From contig NC_056051.1 of assembly GCF_004379255.2 (NCBI RefSeq), positions 25,661,267 to 25,725,266 on the forward strand: DNA of 64,000 nt. Reading direction: 5' to 3'. Source of the DNA: Salvia splendens. Its lineage: Eukaryota > Streptophyta > Magnoliopsida > Lamiales > Lamiaceae. This document shows, piece after piece, positions 19,531-30,929 of the stretch; position 1 is the stretch's first letter; every line of letters starts with the position of its first letter. The notes below the pieces were generated by a model that did not search any database, had not been told where the DNA came from, and worked only from the letters and a program-made list of their open reading frames with translations. The position numbers and the translations under genes are program-made.

Positions 19531-22201
19531 ATGGGTTTAGGATTTGCTAGTAGTTTGATGATCCTCATCATCACCACATTAATGTTGAGTAAAGCAGTAG
19601 CAAGGAATGTTTCAAATTCTAGCAAAGAATTGAAGGCGTTAATGGATTTTGGATGGCCTTATATCAACTCCACAGCTCATCACTGTGACTGGAAAGGCAT
19701 TACTTGTGATTATCATGGCCGCGTTGCAGAGATAAGCCTGCAATCTCAAGTAGGATGCACTGGCAATCCTCGGTGGTGTCACGATCTTGGCAATTTGGAT
19801 CTGCTTGTTTTTACATCCCTCACTAGCATTCATCTCAGCTCGTGTGGTCTCTATGGAGATATCCCACCACAAATAGGTTACCTCTCCGACCTAACTAATC
19901 TCAATTTGTCGAATAATAGGCTCCGAACTTGCCTGCCTGATTCATTAGCAAATCTGACTGAGTTACATGTGCTTGACATTTCTGATAACAATTGCTATTA
20001 TAATTCCATTCCCCCTTCCATTGGATTCTTATCTAAGCTTAGACATCTCAATTTGTCTCATAATCTACTCGCTTATGAGCTTCCTATTTCATTGGCAAAT
20101 CTCAGTGAGTTACATGTGCTTGACATTTCTCATAGCTATTATTACGGTGATAATGTCATTCCACCAAACATAGGAAGCTTATCCAAGCTAACTTATCTTG
20201 ATTTGTCTCATAATGACCTCAACGGCGAGTTGCCTCTTTCACTGCCAAATCTCACCAAATTGAGGATGCTTGACGTTTCACACAACTTCATTTATGGTGT
20301 CATTCCCCCTGAGATAGGAAGCTTACCAGAACTAACTTATCTTGACGTGTCTCACAATCAACTCAAGGACGAGTTGCCTCTTTCACTTCTAAACCTCGCT
20401 AAATTACAAGTTCTTGACCTTTCTTCTAATAACTTTTCCAGTGTCATTCCACCTGAGATAGGACGCTTAGCGAGACTAACTCATCTCAATATGTCTCAAA
20501 ATCAACTCTACGGTGAGTTGCCTATTTCAATGGCAAATCTCACTGAACTAGAGATGCTTGAAATTTTTCAAAACATGATTCATGGTGCCATTCCCTCTGG
20601 AATAGGGAACCTCAAGAAGTTGGTTGTTCTTGATTTGAGCAACAACAGCATCAGTGGCTCTCTTCCCTCAACTATCGCCCAACTAACAAGTTTACAATTT
20701 TTGAAATTGGATGTCAATAGGTTGGAAGGTGTTTTTGTAGGGGGGATTGAAAAGCTGCCTTCAATCATGATGATAAATCTAAGCAGGAACTTAATCAAAG
20801 AACAGATACCTTTTGACTTTGGATATGTTGCTGCTAAACGCTTACAGAATATCGATCTTTCCTGGAACAATATTTCTGGTGGAGTCCCTCAATCTGTTTT
20901 CAATTTGAAAGGAATCAATTTGTCCTATAATCAGTTAGAGGGCCAGATTCCGCACGATGTCTGGCTTAACTTTCAAGCAGAGTCATTCCTCGGCAATCCC
21001 AAGTTACTTATCCCAGATGGAAGTGTGGAGGGAGCAAAACATGGAAGCAGGTCACATGTAGTTTATGCAGTGGTGATAGTATTTGGGTGTGTGTTTCTGC
21101 TTTCAGTTCTCTTTGGAGTTTTTTACTTAAGAAAGAAAGCAGCTCCAAACACACCTGATCTAAGACATGGTGATATATTCAACATTTGGAACTTCGATGG
21201 CAACATTGCCTATGAACATATCACTGAAGCAACAGCAGACTTTGACTTCAGATGCTGCATTGGAACTGGAGCTTACGGAAGCGTCTACAGAGCACAACTG
21301 CCCACTGGAAGAGTTGTTGCTGTTAAGAAGCTTCACAGATTTGAAGGAGATAATCCTACTTTTGACTCCTCTTTTAGGAATGAAGCCAAGCTTCTCTCTC
21401 AGATTCGCCATCGCAATATTGTAAAGCTTTTAGGTTTTTGTCTACACCAACGGAGCATGTTTCTCATCTACGACTACATGGATAGAGGAAGCCTCTTTAG
21501 TGTGTTGAAGGACGACGACGAAGCCGTGGAGCTGAACTGGAAGAAGAGGGCAAATGTGGTGAAGGGCATTGCAAATGCCCTATCTTACTTGCATCATGAT
21601 TGCAGCCCGCCTATTTTACACAGAGACATTTCAAGCAACAACATACTCTTGGATTCAAAGTTTGAAGGTTGTTTATCTGATTTTGGTACTGCTAGATTGT
21701 TGGATCCAGATTCATCCAATCAAACAATACTCGTGGGAACTAGGGGATATATCGCACCAGGTATGCACACGATAACGTAGTTTCAAGTTAACTGTATTCA
21801 TGACGATGACATGTTTGTTGGCTGCAGAGTTGGCTTTCACAATGGTGGTCACAGAAAAATGTGATGTGTATAGCTTCGGAGTTTTAGCATTGGAGGTCAT
21901 GTTTGGAGATCATCCGGGGAATTTTGTTTCCTCCGTGACCATGATGAAGATATCCACGCAGTTTGCTCAAAACATGATGGTGCAACAACTATTAGACAAG
22001 AGACTACCATCTCCAGATGAAGATGTAAGAGTGTCGAGGGAAGTGGCTGGAGTGGTGAAAACAGCACTGAAATGCATTAGCTCTGATCCGAAGTCGAGGC
22101 CATCAATGAAGGAGGTGGCTCAGGAACTTGCTAAGCATCCACCACGACTGCCAATGCCATTCCGCTCCATACCAGTGCTTCATCTCATGCACTCAGACTG
22201 A
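19531..22201 (+). CDS. LRR receptor-like kinase, MIK2-like, full ectodomain
   Basis: Tandem paralog of the preceding gene. Two exons, 19531-21760 and 21828-22201 (2604 nt, 867 residues). I start at the ATG at 19531 (MGLGFASS); the codon before it is GTG. Signal peptide about 1-25; N-cap [10 protein letters not shown]; about fifteen LRRs with regular NLSxNxL..LPxSLANL spacing; membrane segment near 508-530; kinase about 570-860 with [30 protein letters not shown]. The 67-bp intron at the APE codon is conserved with the first copy. The kinase halves of both genes, including the intron, are so alike that recent duplication or gene conversion is likely. Confidence 0.92.
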
Positions 22202-22934
22202 GCTCACAACTGCCTAAAACCGCTTCTTCTTGAATAAAGATTAAATGTCTTGGTGTGTATCTATTTTGTAGTATCTATGATGATGTATCTGCGTAATAGT
22301 TTAATAGATCCACTCTTAACATATTTATAATATTCTCACTTTGCTGCAGGAACTTTCTTAATTCAGCAACATGTAGTGTTGGTTCCACTGTTGAAAACAA
22401 CAAAAAGAATTTTCTAAGAAATGAATCTCTCAACTGCTTAGATGCCAAACCTAGTTGATAACACTACGTATCTGCTTAATAGTTTGAATTGCATGCTTGT
22501 ATTAAACTCTAAAATCTTGCTACAATTTTTCCACACTTCATTTGTCATTGCACCAAGTCATCTAGATGGATATCAGAAACATATACAACTAGCTGAGGCC
22601 AGCAACTACCTCAAGAGCATCTAATCAAATCTTCTAACCAAAAGGGCAAATCTTTGTAGACAAGAACCATAAGCATCAACTGAATAAATGAGAGGGTAAA
22701 TCTTTGGAGTTTGGAAACAATAACCATAACAATAAGAGGGAAACGGCATAAGTTTCAATTAGACAAAATAAGTGAATGTGAGAAAATATCACATAAAACT
22801 GGTCAGTTGTAAATATATAATGTAACACAATTCAAAACTAGGATAACATAACTTCAAGGGCTATGTTCTTGAGAGGAGCATTACATGTCAAAAAACATCC
22901 AACCCAAAAAACCTCTTGACTCAGTCTATGTTCT
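22202..22934. other. spacer between kinase 3' end and eS27 3' end
   Basis: Convergent 3' regions. The sequence before 22934 should include the 3' UTR of the ribosomal protein gene. No further gene supported; the short frame at 22442 has no recognisable features. Confidence 0.5.
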
Positions 22935-23543
22935 TCAATCGCCCTTTTTTCGGAAGGAGCAGCCCTCGGTGAGGCGGGCTCGGCCACCAGTCGGTTGGCA
23001 GAGCACCGTTTGGCAGTTTCCGCACACAACAACGGTTTGGGATTGGCTGAAAACAGTGGTTCTGCAAAAACATACACATTTACATACATAAATTCACAGC
23101 ACATATCAACCAAAACTACAAGCAGTTCAACATCCATCAACAATTGATTCACAATATCATAATTTGTTTATACAATCTAATAAAATTGAAAGAACTTACA
23201 TGTTGAAGCAACCCATGCACCTAACATCCTACAACAACCACAGAAATCCCCAATTGAAATTTAACAGAAAACAATAACGCAAAAAACGAAAATTTTAAAA
23301 ATTAGATAACGATTATTACCATGAAGAATGAGTTTGGGGATTGGACGAGACGCTTGAGCTTGTGCTTCATCTTCTCAAGCTCAACCGGTGGGTTGAGCAA
23401 ATCGTAATCGTTTGAAAGAACCTATCAACAAGCAGCAATTGATCAATTAAAAGGAGAACAACGCAATAATCAAACCAAATAAATCGGAAATTCTCCATGA
23501 AACGAAAAAATTCGCAATAACACTGAATCGGAGGATGTACCAT
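22935..23543 (-). CDS. RPS27: 40S ribosomal protein eS27 (RPS27)
   Basis: Small-subunit ribosomal protein with a structural zinc finger. Four coding exons: 23541-23543 (the ATG alone), 23320-23421, 23200-23228 and 22935-23061; total 261 nt, 86 residues, the usual length. The protein begins [13 protein letters not shown] and contains the Cys4 zinc finger (CMGC and CGNC) and the C-terminus CSFRKKGD. An exon carrying only the start codon is typical of plant eS27 genes. The 5' UTR probably extends to about 23640 (CTAGGGTTT-like motif near 23620, a telo-box-like element common in ribosomal protein promoters). Confidence 0.95.
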
Positions 23544-23639
23544 CTTTGCTGTAGAAAGTGGGATCGCAGCGAGAAACTGGAGAGAGCTTCAAGCAGCTAC
23601 GCAGAGTAATGGCGAAGATCAAGCTAGGGTTTAGGCGAT

Positions 23640-24195
23640 TGAATTATATATGTATAGATTGAGCCGACCACTGATAATCTTCTTCGGCCTTTATTTTTGT
23701 AGGCCCAATTAAAAATTGGATTACGTTTTTTCAAGGTTTTCAGTTTTCACAATTTTAAAGGTTAATTTAGAAATTCTTATTTATTGCATGATTTGATATA
23801 GTTTCTTATTATTACTCTTTTCATCTGTGATTAATTGTAGTATTACTTTGATTAGGCTCGAGTTTTATTAAATATGAATGGAAGTGTTGGAAAAATTAAG
23901 AGAATGATGTACCTATTTTTGTGTGTTAATTTTATGGAGTAGTACTAAATATGACCAAAATAAATTAATAATATAATGAGATTCATTTATCAAAAATAAT
24001 TAAAGATAAATTTCACACTTATTTTTGGGTGAAGTAAAAAGAATATGGTAATAGGCAATTATTTGTATTATAGGAGTACAACTACTATTTCCCCGTTCGC
24101 CGTTAACCATTACACTTTTACCAAAAATTATTAAAAAAAATAAGAGTTTGTGTGATAGACTAACCATGTTTTGATTAGACATGATGAGGATTGCT
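23640..24195. other. AT-rich spacer
   Basis: Upstream of eS27; no gene supported. The start of the following inverted-repeat element lies at its right edge. Confidence 0.5.
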
Positions 24196-25091
24196 ATGCT
24201 AAGCGCTCAAAATGAGCGCCAGCATGAGCGACAGTTTCTTTAATAATTTCTTTTTTTATTTTCTCTTTTAATTTTTAGTTTTAAATTAATGTAAATTCCT
24301 TTAAGATTATGAAATTATTTTATATTTCTTCACAGATCCTGATTCTCCAGCGATATTGAGTCAAATAGCCATACACACAGTTCTTTTATCCCGTACAATT
24401 TCATCTGCTTAATTCACCCTTTCTATCAATAATTTATCCAAATGAGATTCCATAACATTTTTTTTCCAAAATCGAATTCCACTCTACACATCTTATATTG
24501 TAATTTCTCACTTCTAATATATCCACAATCTCATATTTGCAGAGAAATATAAATCACACACAGAGAAATTAAAATTCCCCAATGTTTTTCTCTCCAAACA
24601 CAAATCTATGTGGAATATCAAATTCAGATTTGGGGATAATGATTTCAAAATGGAGATTCAAAATTTGAGAACAAATCTGACAGCCATGTGCATTCTAAGT
24701 TGTATGTAGTTGGCAATTGAAAGTAGCACTGGAAGAAAATAAGAATTGAGCAAGAAAATTTAAGCACAAAATTGGAAGAGGGAATTGCAGAAAGAGAAAA
24801 AAAATAGAGAATTGATTGTAGAAGAAAAAAGTGAGGGGAGGCGCTGTTAATTAAAGAGGGGAGGCAAAAAGAATTGTAGAAGAAAAAGAAGGATAGCGTA
24901 GAGGAATCGAAGAGGAAAGCGAGAATTGACTAAATTATAAAATGTAAAAAACAGAAGAAGAAGAAGAAGAAGAAGAAGAAGAAGAAGAAGAAGAAGAAGA
25001 AGAAGAAGAAGAAGAAGAAGAAGAAGAAGAAGAAAAAGAGTATTGAAGAGGGGCGCTCATGTTGTCGTTCATTTTGAGTGCCCAGCAGATC
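24196..25091. mobile_element. putative TIR element (about 0.9 kb) containing an AGA microsatellite
   Basis: The ends are imperfect inverted repeats of about 40 bp: left TGCTAAGCGCTCAAAATGAG.., right (reverse complement) TGCTGGGCACTCAAAATGAA... Both continue with a GCATGAGCG/ACATGAGCG motif. The interior is AT-rich and non-coding. A clear target duplication was not found (ATTGCT occurs next to both ends but does not fit the TIR boundary), so superfamily is open. Confidence 0.6.
24953..25034 (+). repeat. (AGA)27 microsatellite
   Basis: Almost pure AGA trinucleotides over about 82 bp, near the right end of the TIR element. On the minus strand it reads as a Ser run, which I do not regard as coding. 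Confidence 0.95.
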
Positions 25092-25775
25092 ATTGCTCTA
25101 GACATGATAATGGTAGGATATGTATCATAGTTTGTTATACTTACTGTTGGAATCGTATGCCCGGTCAAATGACTTTAACCAATAATATTTCGAACGAGAC
25201 ATTTAATTTTGTGAAATTAAATGATATAGAGTCAATCTACGTTCGGAGTAGATGACCGTGGTATATTCATTTTCTCAAATCCGATTCCCGGTGAGTAAGA
25301 AATAACGGATTAAAGTCGCGCAAAATCGCGAGCTAATTAAATTAGCTATGAGAGAACTCAAGGGATTAATTAGGAGTTAATTATCTCACATTGAAAGTAA
25401 CAAGCTTATTAAACAAATATTTAATAAGAATGATTATTACATGTAATAATTCTAGTAGACTAAGATGGGTTGTAGAGCCCACACGCGCGCCACCGCGAGC
25501 CTCGAGCTTCGAGCCCGAACCCTTGCCTTTGGATCTTGGATCTTGACAATTGGTCTTTGGGTGTTCTTTGGGCCTGGTCGTGGGGCTCGGTGCTTGGGTT
25601 CGACCCAAGGCTGGTTGGTCTAGTTCTTTTTAGAGCACCAACGTTTCCACGTCAGCGAGCCAAGCGGGATGACACCTCGTTACTATGACGCGGTAAAGCC
25701 TACATGGCAGTATGACGCGCAGCGTGTCCCGATACGCCCGTTCAGGGTCAGCCTCTCTAGCTCTCGTAACGCCTT

Positions 25776-25952
25776 TGTTGGGGTACAAACTCATCCCACA
25801 TCGGATGAGGGAGAGAAGTTGGAAGGTGTATATAATTCCTGTCCAACCCTAATTAGTTTGAGGCCTTTTGGGAGTGACCCAAAAACAAATCCGTGCGGGC
25901 TTGACCCAAAGCGGACAATATCAAACTAATGTTGCAGTCAACGATCCTAACA
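25776..25952 (+). repeat. left LTR of nested element (177 bp)
   Basis: TGTTGGGG to CCTAACA. Contains GTATATAATT as likely TATA and the tract AAAGCGGACAATATC seen in many plant TRIM-type LTRs. Confidence 0.85.
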
Positions 25953-25953
25953 A

Positions 25954-25966
25954 GTGGTATCAGAGC
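25954..25966 (+). other. primer binding site, initiator tRNA-Met type
   Basis: GTGGTATCAGAGC directly 3' of the left LTR is complementary to the 3' end of initiator Met tRNA. A second copy lies at about 27693-27706 behind an internal LTR fragment. Confidence 0.85.
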
Positions 25967-25967
25967 T

Positions 25968-26670
25968 AGACATCTCAAACTCGAGTGGGAGCAAGGAGAG
26001 TCAGAATGCTGAAGAGGTGCTTGAAGAAGAACCAAGCACTCCACCACCGACTATTCCGCTGCCTAAATCGACTAGAGAGCGACGTGCACCTGATAGGTAC
26101 TCGCCCTCTAATTTCTATTTGTTACTTACTGATGGTGGTGAGCCCGAGTGTTATGCAGAGGCAGGAGAAGGCCCTGATAAACGAAGGTGGAAAATTGCCA
26201 TGGATGACGAGTTTGCCTCTCTTCTCCTAAATGGCACATGGGAGCTTGTGGAACTTCCTAAAGGGAAAAAGGCATTGCATTGCAAGTGAGTCTATCGAAT
26301 CAAAGGTGAAGCTGATGGTAGCAAGCGCTACAAGGCTAGGCTGGTTGTCAAGGGATTTGAGCAACGATACGGTATTGATTATACAGATGTGTTCACTCCT
26401 GTTGTGAAACTAACTACTATTCGTTTAGTGTTGAGTATGGTAGTTGCAGAAAATCTATTGTTACATCAGATGGATGTAAAGACGGCATTCCTTCATGGTG
26501 ATTTGGAGGATGAGTTGTACATGACACAGCCTGAAGGATTCATAGTAAAAGGAATGGAAAACCTTGTATGCAAGTTGAAGAAGAGCTTGTATGGTTTAAA
26601 GCAAGCTCCAAAGCAGTGGTACAAGAAGTTTGATGGATTCATGATGGAGATTGTTAATTATGGAGCCTAA
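25968..26670 (+). pseudogene. Copia reverse-transcriptase fragment
   Basis: An integrase/RT linker (SSGSKESQNAEEVLEEEPST) leads into RT motifs (MDDEFASLLLNGTWELV, KARLVVKGFEQ, DYTDVFTPV, LHQMDVKTAFLHGDL, PEGF, LKKSLYGLKQAP). There is an in-frame TGA near 26287, and the YVDD catalytic box is missing because the fragment breaks off at about 26650. Non-functional. Confidence 0.88.
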
Positions 26671-27025
26671 AATATCTCCTACCATGTTTAGGATTTATTT
26701 CCTTGAAGTATATTTCCTTGTGATAGATTTATTCCTTAAAAGATATTTCCTTATGGAATATGTTTCCTAGTTTGACTAGAATTAGGGCTCTCTAGTTACT
26801 TATAAATAGAGGTGCTCCCTCATTGTTAAATCATCCTGAAATTATATAGTGAAATCCCTGGCTTGGCATCGCCCCCAGACGTAGATACACATTGTATCGA
26901 ACTGGGTAAACAACTTCTTGTGTTCATTCTCTTTCATATTCGTGATTGCCTGTGTTTATTTCGAACTGGGTAAACAACTTCTTGTGTTCATTCTCTTTCA
27001 TATTCGTGATTGCCTGTGTTTATTT
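26652..27025 (+). repeat. foreign LTR-like block with 63-bp tandem duplication
   Basis: A sequence starting TGTTAATTATGGAGCC with a TATAAATAG box near 26800 looks like the LTR of a different Copia family. At its right end 63 bp (CGAACTGGGTAAACAACTTC.. to ..GTGTTTATTT) occur twice in tandem (about 26898-26960 and 26961-27023). Confidence 0.65.
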
Positions 27026-27543
27026 CCTTGTTGAAACTGAAACCGGGATGAAGGTGAAGTGTCTAAAATCCGATAATGGAGGAGAATATGAACTTGCAAA
27101 GTTCAAGGAATTCTGCGCCGAGAATGGAATCCGCATGGAGAAAACTGTGAAAGGAACTCCACAGCAGAATGGAATCGCAGAGCGCATGAACAGAACGTTG
27201 AATGAGAGAGCAAGACGCATGAGGTTGAAAAGTGGATTGCCAAAGAGTTTTTGGGCAGATGCAGTCAACACAGCTGCATTCCTAATTAATAGAGGTCCAT
27301 CAGTTCCCTTGGAGTTTCGGATACCTGAGGAGGTTTGGACAGGAAAAGAGGTATTGTACAAGGATAGATTGGAGGCGTCAAGTCCCAGCAGTTCTGAGCC
27401 ACAAGTGGTCGAGCTAGACATCTCAAACTCGAGTGGGAGCAAGGAGAGTCAGAATGCTGAAGAGGTGCTTGAAGAAGAACCAAGCACTCCACCACCGACT
27501 ATTCCGCTGCCTAAATCGACTAGAGAGCGACGTGCACCTGATA
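27026..27543 (+). pseudogene. Copia integrase fragment
   Basis: Carries the integrase core motifs ETETGMKVKCLKSDNGGEY (second catalytic Asp), FCAENGIRMEKT and TPQQNGIAERMNRTL (catalytic Glu), then the same linker as at 25968-26096, duplicated almost exactly. The N-terminal HHCC part is missing. Confidence 0.85.
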
Positions 27544-27720
27544 TTGGATTCTGGGGCGTCGTTTCACTCCTGCAGCAATGTGGAGATAATGGAGGCCTTT
27601 TGGGGCCTTTTGGGAGTGACCCAAAAACAAATCCGTGCGGGCTTGACCCAAAGCGGACAATATCAAACTAATGTTGCAGTCGACGATCCTAACAAGTGGT
27701 ATCAGAGCCCAGGTGGCTAT
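27543..27720 (+). pseudogene. Copia protease scrap joined to LTR 3' fragment and second PBS
   Basis: A short segment encodes LDSGASFHSC, the aspartic-protease active site of Copia elements, directly fused at about 27598 to the 3' two-thirds of the 177-bp LTR and then to another PBS (AGTGGTATCAGAGC). In a normal Copia element the protease lies upstream of integrase and RT. Confidence 0.75.
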
Positions 27721-27868
27721 AGGTTGTGCCTGGATGAGCCCCGGTTAGGGTCGGGCCCTGAAGGACTCGGGTTAGAGTCGGGCCCAGGATGACCCAGGGG
27801 CCAGGGCTGGAACGACCCATGTTCGTGTCGACTGCATTCCCTATGTGGTCTCGGTTTGAGGGGAGGTT

Positions 27869-28045
27869 TGTTGGGGTACAAACCCATCCCACATCGGATG
27901 AGTGAGGGAAGTTGGAAGGTGTATATAATTCCTGTCCAACCCTAATTAGTTTGAGGCCTTTTGGGAGTGACCCAAAAACAAATCCGTGCAGGCTTGACCC
28001 AAAGCGGACAATATCAAATTAATGTTGCAGTCGACGATCCTAATA
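27869..28045 (+). repeat. right LTR of nested element (177 bp)
   Basis: Same length as the left LTR and differs at only a few positions by eye (for example terminal CTAATA instead of CTAACA), so the insertion is fairly young. Confidence 0.85.
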
Positions 28046-28678
28046 GCCTTGTGACGGTCGGCGGTTATAGCTTCGCAATGATGACAGCCATCATGGTTGG
28101 CTGACCCCTGCAGTGGACTGAGCATATAAATAGGCTAGTCATTCCTTGCATTTACACACCAATTCACAAGCACACATAGCATCATAAGTTCTCTCACTCT
28201 CTGCATTGTTCTTCTGTCGAAAGCTCTGCTAACAGCGGTGTTGTTTCACTAGAGACGTAGTCGTTTTATCTTTGGGGATGAAACGCCAATCCGAGAGCAC
28301 TAAGGGGTATATCTCGTCTTGCGGAAAGAGGACTCCTCGACTCGGCTAACTAATGTTCACGGTTTATTTGTTTCGAATTCTACTTTGTAATTTCGTTTCA
28401 GTTTGTTCTTTTGTATTCCTTCTTTTGGGTTGTACTACGCCCGGTTTATCTCTTGTAATCCAGAAACCAACACTTACTACTTCTTAAAAATCTTATTTGT
28501 CTTACTACTTATCTTAAAATTTTATTTGTGTGTTTGGTAGCATAATAGAAAATTCAACTTATGTTAAAATCTTGTTTGGTGCAAAAAATATTTTATAAGA
28601 TTCAATTGTGTATGGATCGTTCTTTTAAATATTTATTGACCATAATAACCTTCTTAAACTAATTCATTGATTTAAATA

Positions 28679-29748
28679 TGAGAAAATATTCCATGGGCTA
28701 GGCATACCAAGGTGGATATATGATTTGGTATGCTCCACTAATAATATTTGGACAAATGGAATTCCCTCTCCAGCTGGAAGAATACACTGCCACGGAGTTA
28801 ACAGAACAAATTCTTGAATATGGAAAATTTGAATAGTATACGCAATGCCCCACTAATAATGTGTACAATGCATAGTATATTAACGCATTAAAAATCCAAT
28901 TTTACGCCTTAAATCACCCATTAATAATCTTTCATATCAATTAAAATAATTTAATTCAATACTACTAAAATACTAGTACACTTTATTAGATTTAAATTAT
29001 GTAATAATTCAATATGAACTCATACAATTAAAATGCTACTACTATTTATTATTAAATTTAAAATTAAAAAGTAACAATCTTATTTTTATGCCATTAAAAT
29101 GAGATTATACGTACTAGGTTAAAAAATGATAATAAAACCAAGAAGATAAAACTTTAGCAAACTGCAAACCTACATGTAGAAAAAAAAAACCGTCAAGGAC
29201 ATTTTTTAATGCGATTAAGGACGCTAATTTGCATTTTTAAATATACCACCAACGCACGTCCTTATTTTTATTGTCCCAACTAAAATTAGAGGACGCAAAT
29301 GGAAGCATCCTAAAATAAAAAAAATTAAGTTAATTTGTCCCTTAGTTAGGAAGACTTTCTTTTGCGTCCTAAATTATTGTTATTTTCAAAAAATTTCCAA
29401 CGTAAATAATTGCGTCTAAATTTTGTGTTTCTAAAAAATAATTTTTTTATAGTGATTCAAAATTACTTAATTATGAAACAAAGAAAATTAAAAAAGTGGC
29501 GTATCTTTGAACTCCATTAATGGCAATGAAAACTCTATTTTTAATTGATTTGAAAAATGATGGGATATTTAAGTTATGTATGGTTTATTCAAATTTTCCA
29601 TATTCAAGAATTTGTGCCGTTAACTCCGTGGTAGTGTATTCTTCTAGCTGGAGAGGGAATTCCATTTGTCCAAATATTATTAATGGAGCATACCACATCA
29701 TATATCCAACTTGGTGTGCCTATTCCATGGAATATTTTCTCTTTATAG
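28679..29748. mobile_element. foldback element with inverted arms of about 160 bp
   Basis: Left arm 28679-28838 (GAGAAAATATTCCATGG..) and right arm about 29582-29748 are reverse complements at roughly 90 percent by eye, separated by about 740 bp. Shared motifs include GGACAAATGGAATTCCCTCT and GCCACGGAGTTAAC (ACC in the other). Long TIRs and no coding capacity fit a non-autonomous element. I could not define target duplications. Confidence 0.75.
29170..29455 (-). mobile_element. possible CACTA-like MITE inside the foldback element
   Basis: Read on the minus strand it begins CACTATAAAAAAATTAT, like non-autonomous CACTA elements, and contains several GGACGC/GCGTCC motifs in both orientations. 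The other end (ATGTAGAAAAAAAAAACC) is only loosely similar, so the call is weak. Confidence 0.35.
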
Positions 29749-29759
29749 AGATTGATAGT

Positions 29760-30499
29760 TGCTAAAATTCTCATTTACTCTATAAAGCCTTTTTATCTTC
29801 ATTTATTTTATTTAACGAAATTTCTTAATCCTGTATTTAAAACAACGCTTTTAACTAAATTAAATAGGACTTAGTCCACTAAATGAAAACAAGTAGCAAC
29901 TATAATTATAGTAATAAATATTTATTTAAATGAAAGTTAGTAATTAAACATCTAATTAGCATATGCTATTTCACCCTTAAATTAATTTTTTTGTAATTTC
30001 ACAAACAAGTTGCCTATTTCATTATTCACAACATGAATCGGTCGTTTTGTCCCAACAAAAAATATAAGCTAATAATGAAGGTAAACCATAAAAAATCTAT
30101 TATCTATTTTAAATTCCACACGCTATCAAAATGATAAATTCCGCATTGTTAAAATAATAGAAAATGAGTATAAAATGTATTGCGGCTTCTCTGAATACCT
30201 GATTGGAATAGTTGAATTTCCAAAATTAGAAAGTTCACAATTTTCAGGAATGAACTAAAAGAAAAATAATTTATATTTTTCAGGAACGGATGAAGTAAAA
30301 TAAAAAAATAATAACAAATAGATTTCTTCAAATTATATATAAAATAAATGAAATAATAATTTAAAAAAACTATAAATATATAAAATAAATGAGAAATGAG
30401 AAGAAGATGGTAATTTACTAATTTGATTAAACTATCTTTGTCCAGTTTTCAAAGCATATAGCTTAACCCAAAAACAAATTGGTTTAATTTTTCATGATG
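29760..30499. other. AT-rich gene-free stretch
   Basis: No coding region, repeat or RNA gene supported. Confidence 0.5.
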
Positions 30500-30502
30500 T
30501 AA

Positions 30503-30924
30503 GAGTGTCCATAACAGGGGGCCGCGGCGCCCGCCCGAGACACGCCAGCGCCGCGGCTCCCTATAGGGGTGGAAACGGCGGGCCAGGGCCTGGGGGAGGG
30601 CGCGGGCCGACTACTCGGTGGGGACACGACGCTCCCCCATGCGCCGCGGCACCCTATTGCACGACGCCGGAAAACCTTGTTCTTTTTTTCGGTTTTTTGG
30701 GGATTTGATTTTAATTTGTAATTTTTGGGTGGAAAGCCGATAGTTTTTTGGGATTTGATTTTAATTTGAATTAAAATACCAACAATTGATAAAATCATGT
30801 GATTTGTGGCAGTGGCTTATCCACTATTGGGCTGGACAAGTTTTTTTGTGGCGGTAAGTTTTGGTGGCTGTAGACAAGAATTTGTGGTTGTGCCTTGGGC
30901 TTGGCCAAACTATTGTGGACATGC
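30503..30924. mobile_element. PIF/Harbinger-type MITE, 422 bp, TSD TAA
   Basis: Ends GAGTGTCCATAACAG and (complement) GCATGTCCACAATAG, flanked by TAA at 30500-30502 and 30925-30927. The left third is very GC-rich (GGGGGCCGCGGCGCC), unlike its surroundings. Three-base TWA-type duplication and TIR fit PIF/Harbinger. Confidence 0.75.
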
Positions 30925-30929
30925 TAACA

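Larger units (their letters stand above)
25776..28045 (+). mobile_element. nested chimeric Copia/TRIM-like LTR element; TSD GCCTT
   Basis: Two LTRs of 177 bp each (25776-25952, 27869-28045) start TGTTGGGGTACAAAC and are flanked by GCCTT (25771-25775, 28046-28050). A PBS matching initiator tRNA-Met (TGGTATCAGAGC) follows the left LTR and a purine tract (GAGGGGAGG) precedes the right LTR. Copia domains inside are partial and in scrambled order: RT, then an unrelated LTR-like block, integrase, a protease scrap, then a second LTR fragment with PBS. It cannot encode a working polyprotein and would depend on other elements. Confidence 0.85.
25145..28472 (+). mobile_element. solo LTR (about 1.05 kb) split by a nested retroelement; 5-bp TSD CTTAC
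   Basis: The sequence starts TGTTGG and ends CCAACA, with CTTAC directly before (25140-25144) and after (28473-28477). Removing the nested insertion (25776-28050) leaves a single LTR of about 1053 bp with a TATAAATA box near 28122. No internal domain is attached, so it is a solo LTR left by LTR-LTR recombination (inference). Confidence 0.85.

Noticed and set aside
24935..25168. Minus-strand frame with a long Ser run
   Set aside because: Translation of the (AGA)n microsatellite, no conserved sequence on either side.
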